Below, piece by piece: positions 16,287-25,110 of a stretch of 64,000 nucleotides of DNA (its first letter is position 1; each line of letters opens with the position of its first letter). Source of the DNA: Mucilaginibacter jinjuensis. Lineage in GTDB: Bacteria; Bacteroidota; Bacteroidia; Sphingobacteriales; Sphingobacteriaceae. The DNA lies in NCBI RefSeq assembly GCF_028596025.1, contig NZ_CP117167.1, forward strand, positions 4,526,001 through 4,590,000, in the 5' to 3' direction. Below the pieces are notes generated by a model. The model was not told where the DNA came from, made no database searches, and saw nothing but the letters and a program-made list of their open reading frames with translations. The position numbers and the translations under genes were made by a program.

Positions 16287-18704
16287 ATGCTGTCAAATTT
16301 CTTTAAAACCGCCTGGCGAAACATCACCCGCCAAAAATCATATACGCTTATTAACATTATTGGCCTTGGTTCGGGCATAGCAGTTTGTTTGCTCATTTTT
16401 GTGCTCATACAATTCCATAGCAGTTTCGATAGTTTCCATACAAAAAAAGACCGCATCTATCGCCTGTTAACCGAATATCATCACGCAGATACCAAGGATG
16501 TATTTTACGGGTCGGGCATCTCGGCTCCTATACCGCAGGGGTTGCGTATAGATATGCCATCGGTACAAGAAATCGCCCCGGTTTTTAACAATTTTGACGA
16601 CCAGATCCAGGTGCTTAACGCAGCCGGGCAAACAGATAAAAAGTTTAAAGAAACCAGCGGCATCTTTGCCACAACACCAGCATTTTTCAAAATATTCGAT
16701 TTCCCGTTGGTAGCGGGCACCACGGCATCTCTGAAATATCCCAACACAGCCATCATCAGCCAGGAAACAGCCGAAAAATACTTTGGCAACTGGCAAAACG
16801 CGATGGGCAAAACCATGAAGTGGAATAATACCGATCTTGTAAAAATAACAGGTATACTGGCCCCTATCCCCAAAAATTCAGATTTTCAGCTTAAAGTAGT
16901 AATGTCGGTTGGTACGGGTTATACAGCTAAGTATATGCAATCTAAAGACTGGAACAGCACCAGTACTAATTTTGGCTGCTATGTTTTGTTGCCGCCTAAT
17001 GTAACTGGGGCTTACCTTACATCGCGCTTGCGTGCCCTGGTTAAAAAGAACCATACAGATGGCATAACCGATAGTGAAGTTGCACAACCGTTAAAAGATG
17101 TTCATTTCGATACGCAATCGGGCAATTACTCGGGCAAATCAATCAGCCCGCAAATGATCCGGATGCTTTGGCTTATTGCATCCTTTATCCTCATTATAGC
17201 CTGTGTAAACTTCATTAACCTGGCAACAGCACAGGCCGTAAACCGTGCTAAAGAAGTAGGTATCCGTAAGGTGCTGGGTGGTAACCGTGGCCAATTGCAA
17301 ATCCAGTTTTTGACGGAGACTTTGGTTATTGTGCTGGCATCTGTAATTGTATCACTGGGCATTAGCGCCATTGCTATTCCGTTTATTGGCCGGGTATTGG
17401 AGTTACCTTTAACAGCAGGTTTATTACTCCAGTTTAAAGTAGCGGCATTTTTAATCGCTGCTACCATTTGTGTAACGCTGATTGCAGGCTTTTATCCATC
17501 TATCGTTTTATCAGGCTTTAACCCTATCAATGCGCTTAAAAGCAAGCTGGCCGTTAAAACGGCAAAAGGTATTTCGTTGCGACGCGGGCTGGTAGTATTT
17601 CAGTTTATTATTGCACAGGGGCTTATTATTTGTACCCTTATCATAGTTAAACAGATGCATTATTTTAGCAGCACCAGCATGGGCTTTGCTAAAGATGCCA
17701 TTGTAAACGTGCCTTTCCCGCAGGATAGTGCCTCGGTAAGTAAACTAACCTATCTGCGGCAAAAAGTAGGCGGCTTAAAAGGCGTCGAGAAAATGAGTAT
17801 CAGCTCAGATCTCCCGGCCAGCGAGAACACCAATTGGGGCATGTTTAATTTCGATCATGCTTTAAAACAAACCGATTTCTATTCGATATTCAAACTGGTT
17901 GATAACCAATACCTCGACACTTACCAGATCAAACTGGTGGCAGGCAGAGATTTAATGGCTTCAGACACCCTGAAAGAATTTTTGATTAACGAAGCATTAG
18001 TGCAAAAATTAGGGCTTCATCATCCCGAAGATGCCTTAAACAAGGAAATTAAACTGGGCGAACATGCTAAAGGCATCGTTGTAGGCGTGATTAAAAACTT
18101 CCACAACCGTTCGTTTAAAAATGAAACTGCGCCAATGCTGATGACCACCATGAAACCAAAATGGGGTTATCATCTGACTAATATTAAACTTTCGGCAAAC
18201 AGCATTGCCACTACCCTGCCTGCATTAGAAAAAATATGGGGCGAGGTATATCCTGATTACACTTTCGAGTACCATTTTGTAGATGAGCAAATGGCCCAGT
18301 TTTACAAACAGGAAAACCAGCTGGCCAGTATTTATACCTGGTTTGCAGCAGTTGCCATCTTATTAAGCTGTCTCGGCTTGTACGGACTGGCTTCTTTTAT
18401 GGCTGTACAGCGGATCAAAGAAGTGGGTATCCGCAAGGTGTTGGGCGCTTCGGTATCGGGCATTGTGTTCCTGTTCTCTAAAGAGTTTGTGATGCTGATT
18501 GTGATTGGCTTTGTAATAGCATCACCTATTACATGGTACCTGATGCAAAAATGGCTGCAGGATTATACTTACCGCATCAACATCCGCTGGGACATATTTG
18601 TGTTATCGGGCGGTATGGCCGTGTTTATTGCGCTGGCTACGGTGAGTTTCCAGCTGATTAAAGCTGCACTGGCTAACCCGGTTAAGAGCCTGAGGAGCGA
18701 GTAA
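16287..18704 (+). CDS. FtsX/MacB-type ABC transporter permease, paralogue of the preceding gene
   Basis: An 805-aa protein with the same layout as its neighbour: N-terminal MLSNFFKTAWRNITRQKSYT, first helix about 22-43, MacB-like extracytoplasmic domain, FtsX helices with NRAKEVGIRKVLGGNRGQL, a second MacB/FtsX unit from about residue 430, and the final cluster with VQRIKEVGIRKVLGAS. The two proteins are clearly related but well diverged, while their promoters are strikingly alike, suggesting a common regulon. The upstream gene ends 160 bp away and the control block sits between them, so each gene has its own promoter. The substrate is unknown; families of this kind export lipids, peptides or drugs, or act in envelope signalling. 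Confidence 0.9.
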   Translation: MLSNFFKTAWRNITRQKSYTLINIIGLGSGIAVCLLIFVLIQFHSSFDSFHTKKDRIYRLLTEYHHADTKDVFYGSGISAPIPQGLRIDMPSVQEIAPVFNNFDDQIQVLNAAGQTDKKFKETSGIFATTPAFFKIFDFPLVAGTTASLKYPNTAIISQETAEKYFGNWQNAMGKTMKWNNTDLVKITGILAPIPKNSDFQLKVVMSVGTGYTAKYMQSKDWNSTSTNFGCYVLLPPNVTGAYLTSRLRALVKKNHTDGITDSEVAQPLKDVHFDTQSGNYSGKSISPQMIRMLWLIASFILIIACVNFINLATAQAVNRAKEVGIRKVLGGNRGQLQIQFLTETLVIVLASVIVSLGISAIAIPFIGRVLELPLTAGLLLQFKVAAFLIAATICVTLIAGFYPSIVLSGFNPINALKSKLAVKTAKGISLRRGLVVFQFIIAQGLIICTLIIVKQMHYFSSTSMGFAKDAIVNVPFPQDSASVSKLTYLRQKVGGLKGVEKMSISSDLPASENTNWGMFNFDHALKQTDFYSIFKLVDNQYLDTYQIKLVAGRDLMASDTLKEFLINEALVQKLGLHHPEDALNKEIKLGEHAKGIVVGVIKNFHNRSFKNETAPMLMTTMKPKWGYHLTNIKLSANSIATTLPALEKIWGEVYPDYTFEYHFVDEQMAQFYKQENQLASIYTWFAAVAILLSCLGLYGLASFMAVQRIKEVGIRKVLGASVSGIVFLFSKEFVMLIVIGFVIASPITWYLMQKWLQDYTYRINIRWDIFVLSGGMAVFIALATVSFQLIKAALANPVKSLRSE

Positions 18705-18753
18705 ATTTAATTGTGAGTAGTGAATTAGTGAGTGTGAGTAGTTGATAATATCT

Positions 18754-19404
18754 ATGAAATTTAAAATACAATATATACTGCCTTTATGCCTGATCTCATT
18801 ATCGGCTTTTTCGCAAATGTCAACTAAAGTTGATCTTTTGAAACAGAGCAGGGAGAAAAAGATCAATATTTTTAACCGCCACGGTGGCGTGCTTAAAAGT
18901 ATCGACACAGTTATGTATTTAGATGAACAGGCCGATGTGGGCATCGCCTGGCTCAATAGTTACACGTTTACAAATGGTACCATCGAGTTTGATATGAAAG
19001 GCAAGGATGTACTACAGCAAAGTTTTGTGGGCATTGCCTTCCATGCTACTGACGAGCATACTTACGATGCCATCTACTTCCGTCCTTTTAATTTTAAGGC
19101 TGATGATGCGGTGCGAAAATCACACGCGGTGCAATACATCAGCATACCTAACTACGATTGGCCGGTGCTGCGCGAAAAGTTTCCGAATAAATACGAACAA
19201 CCGCTTGAGTCCGCTCCTGAGCCTAATAACTGGTTCCATGTAAAAATTATAGTACAGGGTGTAACAATCAGCGTTTATGTAAATCATAATACTAAAGCCG
19301 CACTTACAGTGCAGCAACTCGCCAGGTTAAACGGCACCCGGATTGGTTTCTGGGCGGGCAATGGCTCTGAAGGCGAATGGAAGAATCTAACTATTACTCA
19401 ATAG
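18754..19404 (+). CDS. Secreted protein with concanavalin/DUF1080-like fold
   Basis: A 216-aa protein with signal peptide MKFKIQYILPLCLISLSAFS and cleavage after SAFSQ. The mature part looks like a beta-jelly-roll of the LamG/DUF1080 kind: FTNGTIEFDMKGKDV, FVGIAFHATDEHTYDAIYFRPF, NNWFHVKIIVQGVTISVYVN and RIGFWAGNGSEGEWKNLTI are its typical strands. Such domains bind or cleave sugars, but no catalytic residues can be assigned here. The frame extends back to a TTG at 18742; ATG 18754 begins the signal peptide. The gene lies 49 bp after permease 2 and ends before a strong terminator. Confidence 0.75.
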   Translation: MKFKIQYILPLCLISLSAFSQMSTKVDLLKQSREKKINIFNRHGGVLKSIDTVMYLDEQADVGIAWLNSYTFTNGTIEFDMKGKDVLQQSFVGIAFHATDEHTYDAIYFRPFNFKADDAVRKSHAVQYISIPNYDWPVLREKFPNKYEQPLESAPEPNNWFHVKIIVQGVTISVYVNHNTKAALTVQQLARLNGTRIGFWAGNGSEGEWKNLTITQ

Positions 19405-19444
19405 GGATTGAGGTTTTAGCTTAGTTAATTAATGTGAATGTGAG

Positions 19445-19477
19445 GGACAGATGGGTGAGAGCATCTGTCCTTTTTTT
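19445..19477 (+). terminator. Rho-independent terminator
   Basis: A 9-bp perfect stem (GGACAGATG with CATCTGTCC), an 8-nt loop and seven T, about 40 bp after the secreted protein gene. Confidence 0.85.
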
Positions 19478-19534
19478 GTTTTTTGAATTTCATCGAAGGG
19501 CACTCATTAGGATGGTGCTTTGATTAAAGTCAGT

Positions 19535-19900
19535 CCCGCTCAATCGCCGCGGGTAGGCTGTCACTTTTGGCTTGATCCAAAAGTAACCAATACTTAGCGC
19601 AGCGGTTTCATGAATACCTATTAAAAACAATTAACTGGTGAATAACATCAAGACAGAAAAAAGCTCCACCACACAAGCTAACCCTCGGCCCCGCTTTTCT
19701 GTCCGGGCCATCGCTCGTAAGATTCAAAGCCTTTCTGGCCCAACCCACCACTGCCTTAGCCTAACCTTCCTCAAGGCAGCATTGGTAATGTTGCGGCAAC
19801 CACTGTCCCTGCCTAACCACTGCACTTAATAGCAACAGGACCCGGCTGCGACTTTTCTTTTTGGTACTTTTTCTTTTGAGAGAAAAGAAAAAGTACATCC
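19535..19900. repeat. Complex intergenic repeat block with two long hairpins
   Basis: A stretch without a credible gene. Near the left end is the hairpin CTTTTGG-CTTGAT-CCAAAAG (about 19565-19585). Near the right end is a stem of about 14 bp, GTACTTTTTCTTTT / AAAAGAAAAAGTAC, around 19862-19895. In between, a C-rich strand contains an open frame at 19638-19829 with no start context or domain. Base composition differs from flanking genes. The layout, hairpin to hairpin, suggests a dispersed non-coding element; no transposase or clear terminal repeats. Confidence 0.45.
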
Positions 19901-19981
19901 ACCGGCGATGATTTATCCACTCTACCATTCCTAATGAAAAACGGATTTCTGCTATATGAAAGCTACGTCAGATCGGTCTGA

Positions 19982-20006
19982 GATTGCTTCGTACCTCGCA
20001 ATGACG
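19982..20006. repeat. Solo arm of the CGTCATTGCGAGG element
   Basis: GATTGCTTCGTACCTCGCAA followed by TGACG is identical over 25 bp to the right arm of the element at 39640-39734. No left arm is found nearby. Confidence 0.7.
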
Positions 20007-20025
20007 GTATTGCCGGACGAGACGA

Positions 20026-20376
20026 TTACTCCTGATGCAAACTCAACCTATTACCATCCGGATCTTCCACTGCGGCAAACCTGCCCCATGGCAATTTTTC
20101 GATAGGTTCTACCTCAATACCACCAACGTTAAGCTCTTTAATTTTTTGTTCGATATCATCTACTGTGATCACCAAACCTCTGATGCTGCCCGGAATCATA
20201 GATTCGAACCAGGTAACAAGCGCAATACTACCTTCGGTACCGGGCAGGGCTAATTGTACCCAGCGTTGGTCGCCGCCCATAGGGGCATCAACAAGTACCT
20301 GGAAGCCAAGCTTTATATAAAATTCTTTGGCGCGCGACTGATCGGTAACCGGGATAGAGATGATTGAGATTTTCAT
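20026..20376 (-). CDS. VOC (glyoxalase/bleomycin-resistance fold) family protein
   Basis: A 116-aa single-domain VOC protein: MKISIISIPVTDQSRAKEFY at the N-terminus, the middle strand WVQLALPGTEGSIALVTW, and the C-terminal strand GRFAAVEDPDGNRLSLHQE with the terminal metal-type Glu and PDGN turn common to the superfamily. These dimeric proteins include glyoxalases, extradiol dioxygenases and drug-binding proteins; the specific substrate cannot be assigned. It lies 30 bp downstream of the MHS transporter gene on the same strand, so co-transcription is likely. Confidence 0.85.
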   Translation of the reverse strand: MKISIISIPVTDQSRAKEFYIKLGFQVLVDAPMGGDQRWVQLALPGTEGSIALVTWFESMIPGSIRGLVITVDDIEQKIKELNVGGIEVEPIEKLPWGRFAAVEDPDGNRLSLHQE

Positions 20377-20406
20377 AATTGGTTATATCGACCTAAATTA
20401 ATGAAA

Positions 20407-21714
20407 TCATTTTAAATCCTCGTCCATTTTAGAGTGCCTGTCCATATCGGGTAAATTAAAGCTCACAATAAGCGAAACCACCGAACATGCTGTGATATAC
20501 CAGAAGAAATAATTGGCATGCCCTGCCTGCTTAAAGCCCAGCGCAACATACTCGGCCGTGCCACCAAATATGGCTACAGCCAGCGCGTACGGGAAGCTTA
20601 CACCCAACGAGCGCACATTGGCCGGAAACAACTCCGCCTTAATAATAGCCGAAATTGAGGTACATAAACTTAATATCACCAAAGCAAGGGTGATGAGCAA
20701 TACAGCCGTCCATAAATCGTGCGTTTTACCAAGGCCGATCATAATTGGATAGGTAGTCAGCATGCTTACTACGCCGTAGATGATCATAATTTTTTTGCGG
20801 CCTACCCTATCGCTTATTACACCTGCAATGGGGTGCGCTATCATAAAAATGAACAGGGCAATCATGGTAATTGTGGTCGAATCGTTCTTCGAGAATTTAG
20901 CCGTATTAACCAGGAACTTTTGAATGTAAGTGGTAAACGTATAAAATGCTACCGTGGTACCAATAGTAAAACCGATGATAAGCAGCACCTCCTTCTTATA
21001 TTTCATTAATTCTTTAAACGAACCCTTGCGCGATGTTGCTACCTTTTCATTTTTAAATGAATCTGTCTCGGCCAAACTGCGGCGCAAATAAATAGCTGAA
21101 ACTGATAGTATAGCACCCAGTCCAAATGGAATTCGCCAGCCCCAATCGCCCAATTGTTCTTTGGTTAACAAAAAACGCTGCAATACCAGCAAAATACTTA
21201 AAGCTATAAGCTGACCTAAACAAGAAGTTACATATTGAAAACTCGAATAAAACCCACGGTGTTTTTTAGGGGCAATTTCGCTGAGGTAAGTGGCGGCAGT
21301 ACCATACTCTCCCCCAATACTTAAGCCTTGCAGCATACGTGCTAAAACCAATATAATAGGTGCAGCAATACCGATGTTTTTATAACCCGGCACCAGCATA
21401 ATCATTAATGAACCGGCGCTCATTAACAGCACAGAGAGAGTTAGTGCAGCTTTACGCCCTCTCCTGTCGGCATAAGTACCCATTATCCAGCCGCCTATGG
21501 GGCGCATTAAAAAGCCAATGGCAAATATGCCTGCGGTATTAAGCAACTGGGCAGTCTCGCTATCCTTGGGGAAAAATGCAGCGCCGAAATACAGTGCAAA
21601 TACAGAGTAGGCATACCAATCGTACCACTCCACCAAATTACCTATCGAACCGCCTACCACGCCTTTTACACGCGACCTGATTAATTGTGACTTGCTGAGG
21701 GTTAATTGCTCCAT
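20407..21714 (-). CDS. MHS-family MFS transporter (metabolite:H+ symporter)
   Basis: A 435-aa major-facilitator protein with 12 predicted helices. The N-terminal SIGNLVEWYDWYAYSVFALYF, the loop 2-3 signature GGWIMGTYADRRGRKAAL, the LQGLSIGGEYGTAATYLSE segment and the second-half loop VISDRVGRKK place it in the metabolite:H+ symporter (MHS) group, whose members (KgtP, ProP, ShiA) import organic acids or osmolytes. The substrate cannot be chosen from sequence. A VOC gene follows 30 bp downstream. It is divergent from the small gene at 21781. Confidence 0.9.
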   Translation of the reverse strand: MEQLTLSKSQLIRSRVKGVVGGSIGNLVEWYDWYAYSVFALYFGAAFFPKDSETAQLLNTAGIFAIGFLMRPIGGWIMGTYADRRGRKAALTLSVLLMSAGSLMIMLVPGYKNIGIAAPIILVLARMLQGLSIGGEYGTAATYLSEIAPKKHRGFYSSFQYVTSCLGQLIALSILLVLQRFLLTKEQLGDWGWRIPFGLGAILSVSAIYLRRSLAETDSFKNEKVATSRKGSFKELMKYKKEVLLIIGFTIGTTVAFYTFTTYIQKFLVNTAKFSKNDSTTITMIALFIFMIAHPIAGVISDRVGRKKIMIIYGVVSMLTTYPIMIGLGKTHDLWTAVLLITLALVILSLCTSISAIIKAELFPANVRSLGVSFPYALAVAIFGGTAEYVALGFKQAGHANYFFWYITACSVVSLIVSFNLPDMDRHSKMDEDLK

Positions 21715-21780
21715 GCCTTAAAAATATCATTTTCCGGCTGATTTACAGCAACATTAAGTAGTAGCGCATGTTATAATTAT

Positions 21781-22008
21781 ATGAGTTCGGCATTTGTAAG
21801 GGAAAGTGATCAACAGTGGCTGCACGAGGTGCCGCCAACTATTAATGCGCTGCAGGTTTATTTACAGCGCGAAAACGGCGGGGTCCGTATCTATGAAAAG
21901 AAAACATGGTTCAGCGAAAAGCAGGGCCGCGATGTACACGAAATGAGCGACGGCCTTATTTATGCCAAAAATGACGATAGCAAATGGTATATCGTTTGGG
22001 AAGATTGA
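21781..22008 (+). CDS. Small conserved-looking hypothetical protein
   Basis: 75 aa, acidic and aromatic, starting MSSAFVRESDQQWLHEVPPT and ending SKWYIVWED; no signal peptide, transmembrane helix or recognised domain. It is judged real because codon use matches neighbours, it is divergently arranged with the MHS transporter, and it is followed directly by its own terminator at 22031-22058. Function not recognised. No clear -7 box was seen in the 66-bp divergent gap. Confidence 0.6.
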   Translation: MSSAFVRESDQQWLHEVPPTINALQVYLQRENGGVRIYEKKTWFSEKQGRDVHEMSDGLIYAKNDDSKWYIVWED

Positions 22009-22030
22009 GCTGTCGAATACCTCAAATACA

Positions 22031-22058
22031 AGAAGCCCCGATACCAATCGGGGCTTCT
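22031..22058 (+). terminator. Terminator of the small hypothetical gene
   Basis: A 12-bp perfect stem (AGAAGCCCCGAT with ATCGGGGCTTCT) and a 4-nt loop ACCA, 22 bp after the stop. The T tract is poor (CTCGT follows), so efficiency is uncertain. Confidence 0.65.
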
Positions 22059-22392
22059 CTCGTAAAAAATATACAGGAACGGATAAGGTTCAGGCTTTAG
22101 GCCTCTCCTGCAGGGGTATTACTGATTAATGATCTGTGAAGCTAAGTTAGTACGATCACCCTGTACTGTATATGATAGCTTACAGGGTATCTGGCAGGGT
22201 AATTTCACCCTTTCACTCAAAATCGTAAACAGGTTGTAATATATGCGGTTAAAAAAAGCGCTGATAAGCTAATTTTCTGTAAGCTGTAAAGCTGTTTTCA
22301 CCCTTTGGGCTGTGGGCACTTATTTATTGCTTTGTACAGGCAATGTGTTATATAATATCTATATTTCCGTAGCCAATTAAAAACCCACAATT
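22059..22392. other. 334-bp non-coding block with several hairpins
   Basis: No open frame of interest. Visible structure includes a stem ACCCTGTA...TACAGGGT (about 22160-22190), a neighbouring AGGGTAATTTCACCCT hairpin (about 22196-22211) and GCTGTAA/GCTGTTT repeats near 22280. A weak promoter box TATATTTC near 22360 precedes the lipoprotein gene. It could contain a small RNA or a long 5' leader, but no known RNA family was recognised. Confidence 0.35.
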
Positions 22393-22977
22393 ATGAAAAC
22401 ACTTAAACTGATCCCACTTCTTGCTTTAGCAGTACTTATGATTAGTGCCTGCAATGAGGCACCCAACAAAGACCATGATGCCATACCCGAAGCCACTGCT
22501 GCCACCCCGGTGCTAACGGGTAAAGTAGATACGACCACAGCAAAGCGATGGGTTGCTAGATTTAAGTCACGCAGCCATAAATTTAAAGAAAACATGGGCG
22601 ATACCCGCTGTGTTTGGTTTAGTAAAGATCAATTAAAAGCATTACTAAGCAAGGTAGATTCTATACAAGATGGTGACGGTATCCGTTTCTACCTGGCCAC
22701 TTACGATTCGATACCTGCACACGGCTTTAACAATTTTAAACCAGAGTATGCTAACTATAGTACCCTCGTAATGGTTACTACCCGCAAAGGAACCGGTTTG
22801 CTAAGCGGCAAACACATGGATTACTATAAAGAACAAACAAAACTACTTAACGGTAAATCTGTGATCGATGCTAAACATAGCGGCATAATTATATCGGCAA
22901 CCCCAGAAAATGAGGGCGAACTATGCCCGCCACCTGCAAAATGTAACACACAAGGCGCCATGTTATTGGAACAATAA
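22393..22977 (+). CDS. Hypothetical lipoprotein
   Basis: A 194-aa lipoprotein with signal peptide MKTLKLIPLLALAVL and lipobox MISAC (Cys20), then an Ala/Thr-rich linker. The mature part has no recognised domain; it contains a KRWVARFKSRSHKF basic patch, MGDTRCVWFSKDQLKALL, and a Cys/Pro-rich end CPPPAKCNTQG. It begins a four-gene run with an integral membrane protein (8 bp on), a histidine kinase and a NarL-type regulator, suggesting a role linked to that two-component system, perhaps as a sensed or sensing envelope component (inference). Confidence 0.7.
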   Translation: MKTLKLIPLLALAVLMISACNEAPNKDHDAIPEATAATPVLTGKVDTTTAKRWVARFKSRSHKFKENMGDTRCVWFSKDQLKALLSKVDSIQDGDGIRFYLATYDSIPAHGFNNFKPEYANYSTLVMVTTRKGTGLLSGKHMDYYKEQTKLLNGKSVIDAKHSGIIISATPENEGELCPPPAKCNTQGAMLLEQ

Positions 22978-22985
22978 AAACAAAA

Positions 22986-23654
22986 ATGTCTCCCTACATA
23001 ACCGTAAACACTACTGCCGAGTTTATTTGCTTTGTAGTATCGCTACTTTGCTTATATAAAGATAAGGACCCCGTTTGGCGGCTCCTTATCTTATTTTTAT
23101 TGGTAACAAGTATGGTTGAAGTGGGCGGCATTTACATGCGTAGGGTATTACAGCAACCCAACTTTATGCTGTACAATGTTTTTTTAGTGATAGAGTGCCT
23201 GGTTGAAAGCTACTTTTTTTACCACCTGTACAAAACGTACTACAATCGTTTTAAACTGTTTGGCTCGTGGGCAATTATTTTTCTGTTCGTTTATTTTGCC
23301 GAACTGATAACTAATAAATATGCAGGTTTTGTGTTTATCACATTTACCGTTGTTTCGGTTGTGCTGGTACTGGCAAGTGTGTATTACTATTACCTGGTGC
23401 TGCGCGAAGACCAGTTTAGGAGCCTTTCTGTATATGCGCCATTTTGGTGGGTAAGCGGTACTTTATGTTTTTACTTTGCAGGCACTGCCAGTAACATCTT
23501 TTTCAGCTACCTGGCTAAAGACCGCGCCCCGATCATCAATCACTCCGTAAGGTATGTGGTTTTTAATATTCTTAATATTGTTTTGTATTTAAACTGGTCA
23601 TATTCATTTATATGCAGATATCGTCAGAGGACTTCATCTTCCTTATCGGATTAA
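22986..23654 (+). CDS. Hypothetical seven-helix membrane protein
   Basis: A 222-aa very hydrophobic protein with about seven predicted transmembrane helices and many aromatic residues (YYYYLVLRED, FWWVSGTLCFYFAG). No domain family is recognised with certainty. Its 3' end overlaps the kinase gene by 43 bp (23612-23654), a strong sign of translational coupling, so it is probably the membrane sensor or partner of that kinase. The kinase itself has only one N-terminal helix and no sensory domain, which fits such a division of labour. Confidence 0.72.
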   Translation: MSPYITVNTTAEFICFVVSLLCLYKDKDPVWRLLILFLLVTSMVEVGGIYMRRVLQQPNFMLYNVFLVIECLVESYFFYHLYKTYYNRFKLFGSWAIIFLFVYFAELITNKYAGFVFITFTVVSVVLVLASVYYYYLVLREDQFRSLSVYAPFWWVSGTLCFYFAGTASNIFFSYLAKDRAPIINHSVRYVVFNILNIVLYLNWSYSFICRYRQRTSSSLSD

Positions 23655-24397
23655 CGTCTGTTATCTTTCTTATCGCACCGGTCTCCCTCATTATATATGT
23701 TAACTTATATAACCGGAGAAAAAAGAGGCATAAAGAAGAGAAAGAACAGCTGAAGAAAGACTTTGAGAACGAGCTGTTAAAAAGTCAGATGGAAGTTCAG
23801 GAGCAAACCATGCAAACCATTGCCAGTAACCTGCATGATAATATTGGCCAGCTGTTAAGCCTTACCGTAGTTACGCTAAGTGCCATTAACCCTGATGATC
23901 CCGACCGGGTTGCAGAAAAAGTAGAATCGGCCAGCCAGTTGGCTAAACGATCGATCAAAGAACTGCGGCAACTTTCGCGACTGATTTATGGGCAGGAGCT
24001 TATCCGGATGGGGTTGGCAGATGCCATTAAATTTGAGCTGGATTATTTAGAAACAGCGGGCTTGCATGCCATTACCTTTAATAGTAACTATTTAAATAAA
24101 GAAGGGCAGTCTGATAAAGAAATTATCCTGTTCCGCATCTTCCAGGAAGTGCTTAACAATGTGATAAAGCATGCAGCCGCCACTGCCATAGATGTTACCA
24201 TTACCCAAAACGACAAACGTTTAAACCTGGTGATAAAAGACAATGGCAAAAGTTTTAATGCCGAAGAAGTATTGAAAGAAAAACGCGGCATGGGATTATT
24301 TAACATCCGCAAGCGAGTGCAGATTATTGATGGCGATGTTAATATAATTGCCACCCCAAATATTGGAACCGAAATTAATATAATTGTACCCTATTAA
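23612..24397 (+). CDS. NarX/LiaS-type (HisKA_3) sensor histidine kinase
   Basis: A 261-aa kinase: one N-terminal transmembrane helix (about 8-31), a basic coiled coil, then the dimerisation/phospho-acceptor domain with His75 in NLHDNIGQLLS, and a C-terminal HATPase domain with an N-box in EVLNNVIKHA, the D-box VIKDNGKSF and the G-box RGMGLFNIRKRV. The absence of a separate sensory domain and the overlap with the preceding membrane-protein gene imply that protein supplies the input. The cognate response regulator starts 3 bp after the stop. Confidence 0.9.
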   Translation: MQISSEDFIFLIGLTSVIFLIAPVSLIIYVNLYNRRKKRHKEEKEQLKKDFENELLKSQMEVQEQTMQTIASNLHDNIGQLLSLTVVTLSAINPDDPDRVAEKVESASQLAKRSIKELRQLSRLIYGQELIRMGLADAIKFELDYLETAGLHAITFNSNYLNKEGQSDKEIILFRIFQEVLNNVIKHAAATAIDVTITQNDKRLNLVIKDNGKSFNAEEVLKEKRGMGLFNIRKRVQIIDGDVNIIATPNIGTEINIIVPY

Positions 24398-24400
24398 ATT

Positions 24401-25057
24401 ATGATGGAAGATCAGGTAATACAGATCGCTATTGTTGATGATCATACCTTATTCAGGCAAGGGATAGGCAGCCTGTTATCAGAGTATAAAGAGATCGAGA
24501 TTTTATTTGATGCAGCAAACGGCCTGGAGTTAAAGGAGAAATTATCCAGATACCCACTACCCCAGGTAATACTGATGGATATTACCATGCCCCTGATGAA
24601 CGGTTACGAAACCACCGCCTGGATAAAACAAAACTATCCACAGGTAAGGGTATTGGCCCTGAGCATGTTTGAGGAGGATGAGCCCATTATAAAAATGCTG
24701 AAAAGCGGTGCAGGCGGCTATATCCTCAAAGAATCAAAAGCATCAGACCTGGTGTATGCTATTAAAACTATCGCCACACACGGTTTCTTTTTAAATAACC
24801 TGGTTTCGGGAAAACTCCTTCGTTCTATACAGGATGATACCCTGCCAAAAGAACCTACCAGTGAGTTAACAGCTAATGAAACCAAGTTTTTAGAGTACTG
24901 TTGTTCTGAACTTACCTACAAGGAGATTGCTGATAAAATGTTCCTCAGCCCGCATACTATTGATAATTACCGGGAGGCTTTGTTTCAGAAATTCGATATT
25001 AAATCGCGTACAGGACTGGTCATGTTCGCCCTGAAAAACAACATTGCTAAGTTTTAA
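24401..25057 (+). CDS. NarL/FixJ-type response regulator
   Basis: 218 aa: a receiver domain with the acidic pair in IVDDHTLF, phospho-acceptor Asp60 in VILMDITMP, Ser/Thr switch region LALSMFEED and Lys in GGYILKESKASD, followed by a LuxR-type helix-turn-helix (about 150-212) with LTYKEIADKMFLSPHTIDNYREALFQKF. It is the output of the kinase encoded immediately upstream. A second ATG lies one codon downstream, so the start could be 24404. It ends at a strong bidirectional terminator. Confidence 0.93.
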   Translation: MMEDQVIQIAIVDDHTLFRQGIGSLLSEYKEIEILFDAANGLELKEKLSRYPLPQVILMDITMPLMNGYETTAWIKQNYPQVRVLALSMFEEDEPIIKMLKSGAGGYILKESKASDLVYAIKTIATHGFFLNNLVSGKLLRSIQDDTLPKEPTSELTANETKFLEYCCSELTYKEIADKMFLSPHTIDNYREALFQKFDIKSRTGLVMFALKNNIAKF

Positions 25058-25095
25058 ACAAAGAAGGCCTTGCTTAAAGCAAGGCCTTCTTTGTT
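25057..25095. terminator. Bidirectional terminator
   Basis: A perfect 17-bp stem (AACAAAGAAGGCCTTGC with its complement), a 5-nt loop, and A- and T-rich flanks on both strands. It separates the convergent response-regulator and S9 peptidase genes. Confidence 0.88.
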
Positions 25096-25110
25096 ATTAT
25101 AAGAACTCTT

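Noticed and set aside
19638..19829. Open frame of 63 codons in the repeat block
   Set aside because: It lies wholly inside the hairpin-flanked repeat, with skewed composition and no recognisable domain; kept only as part of the repeat.
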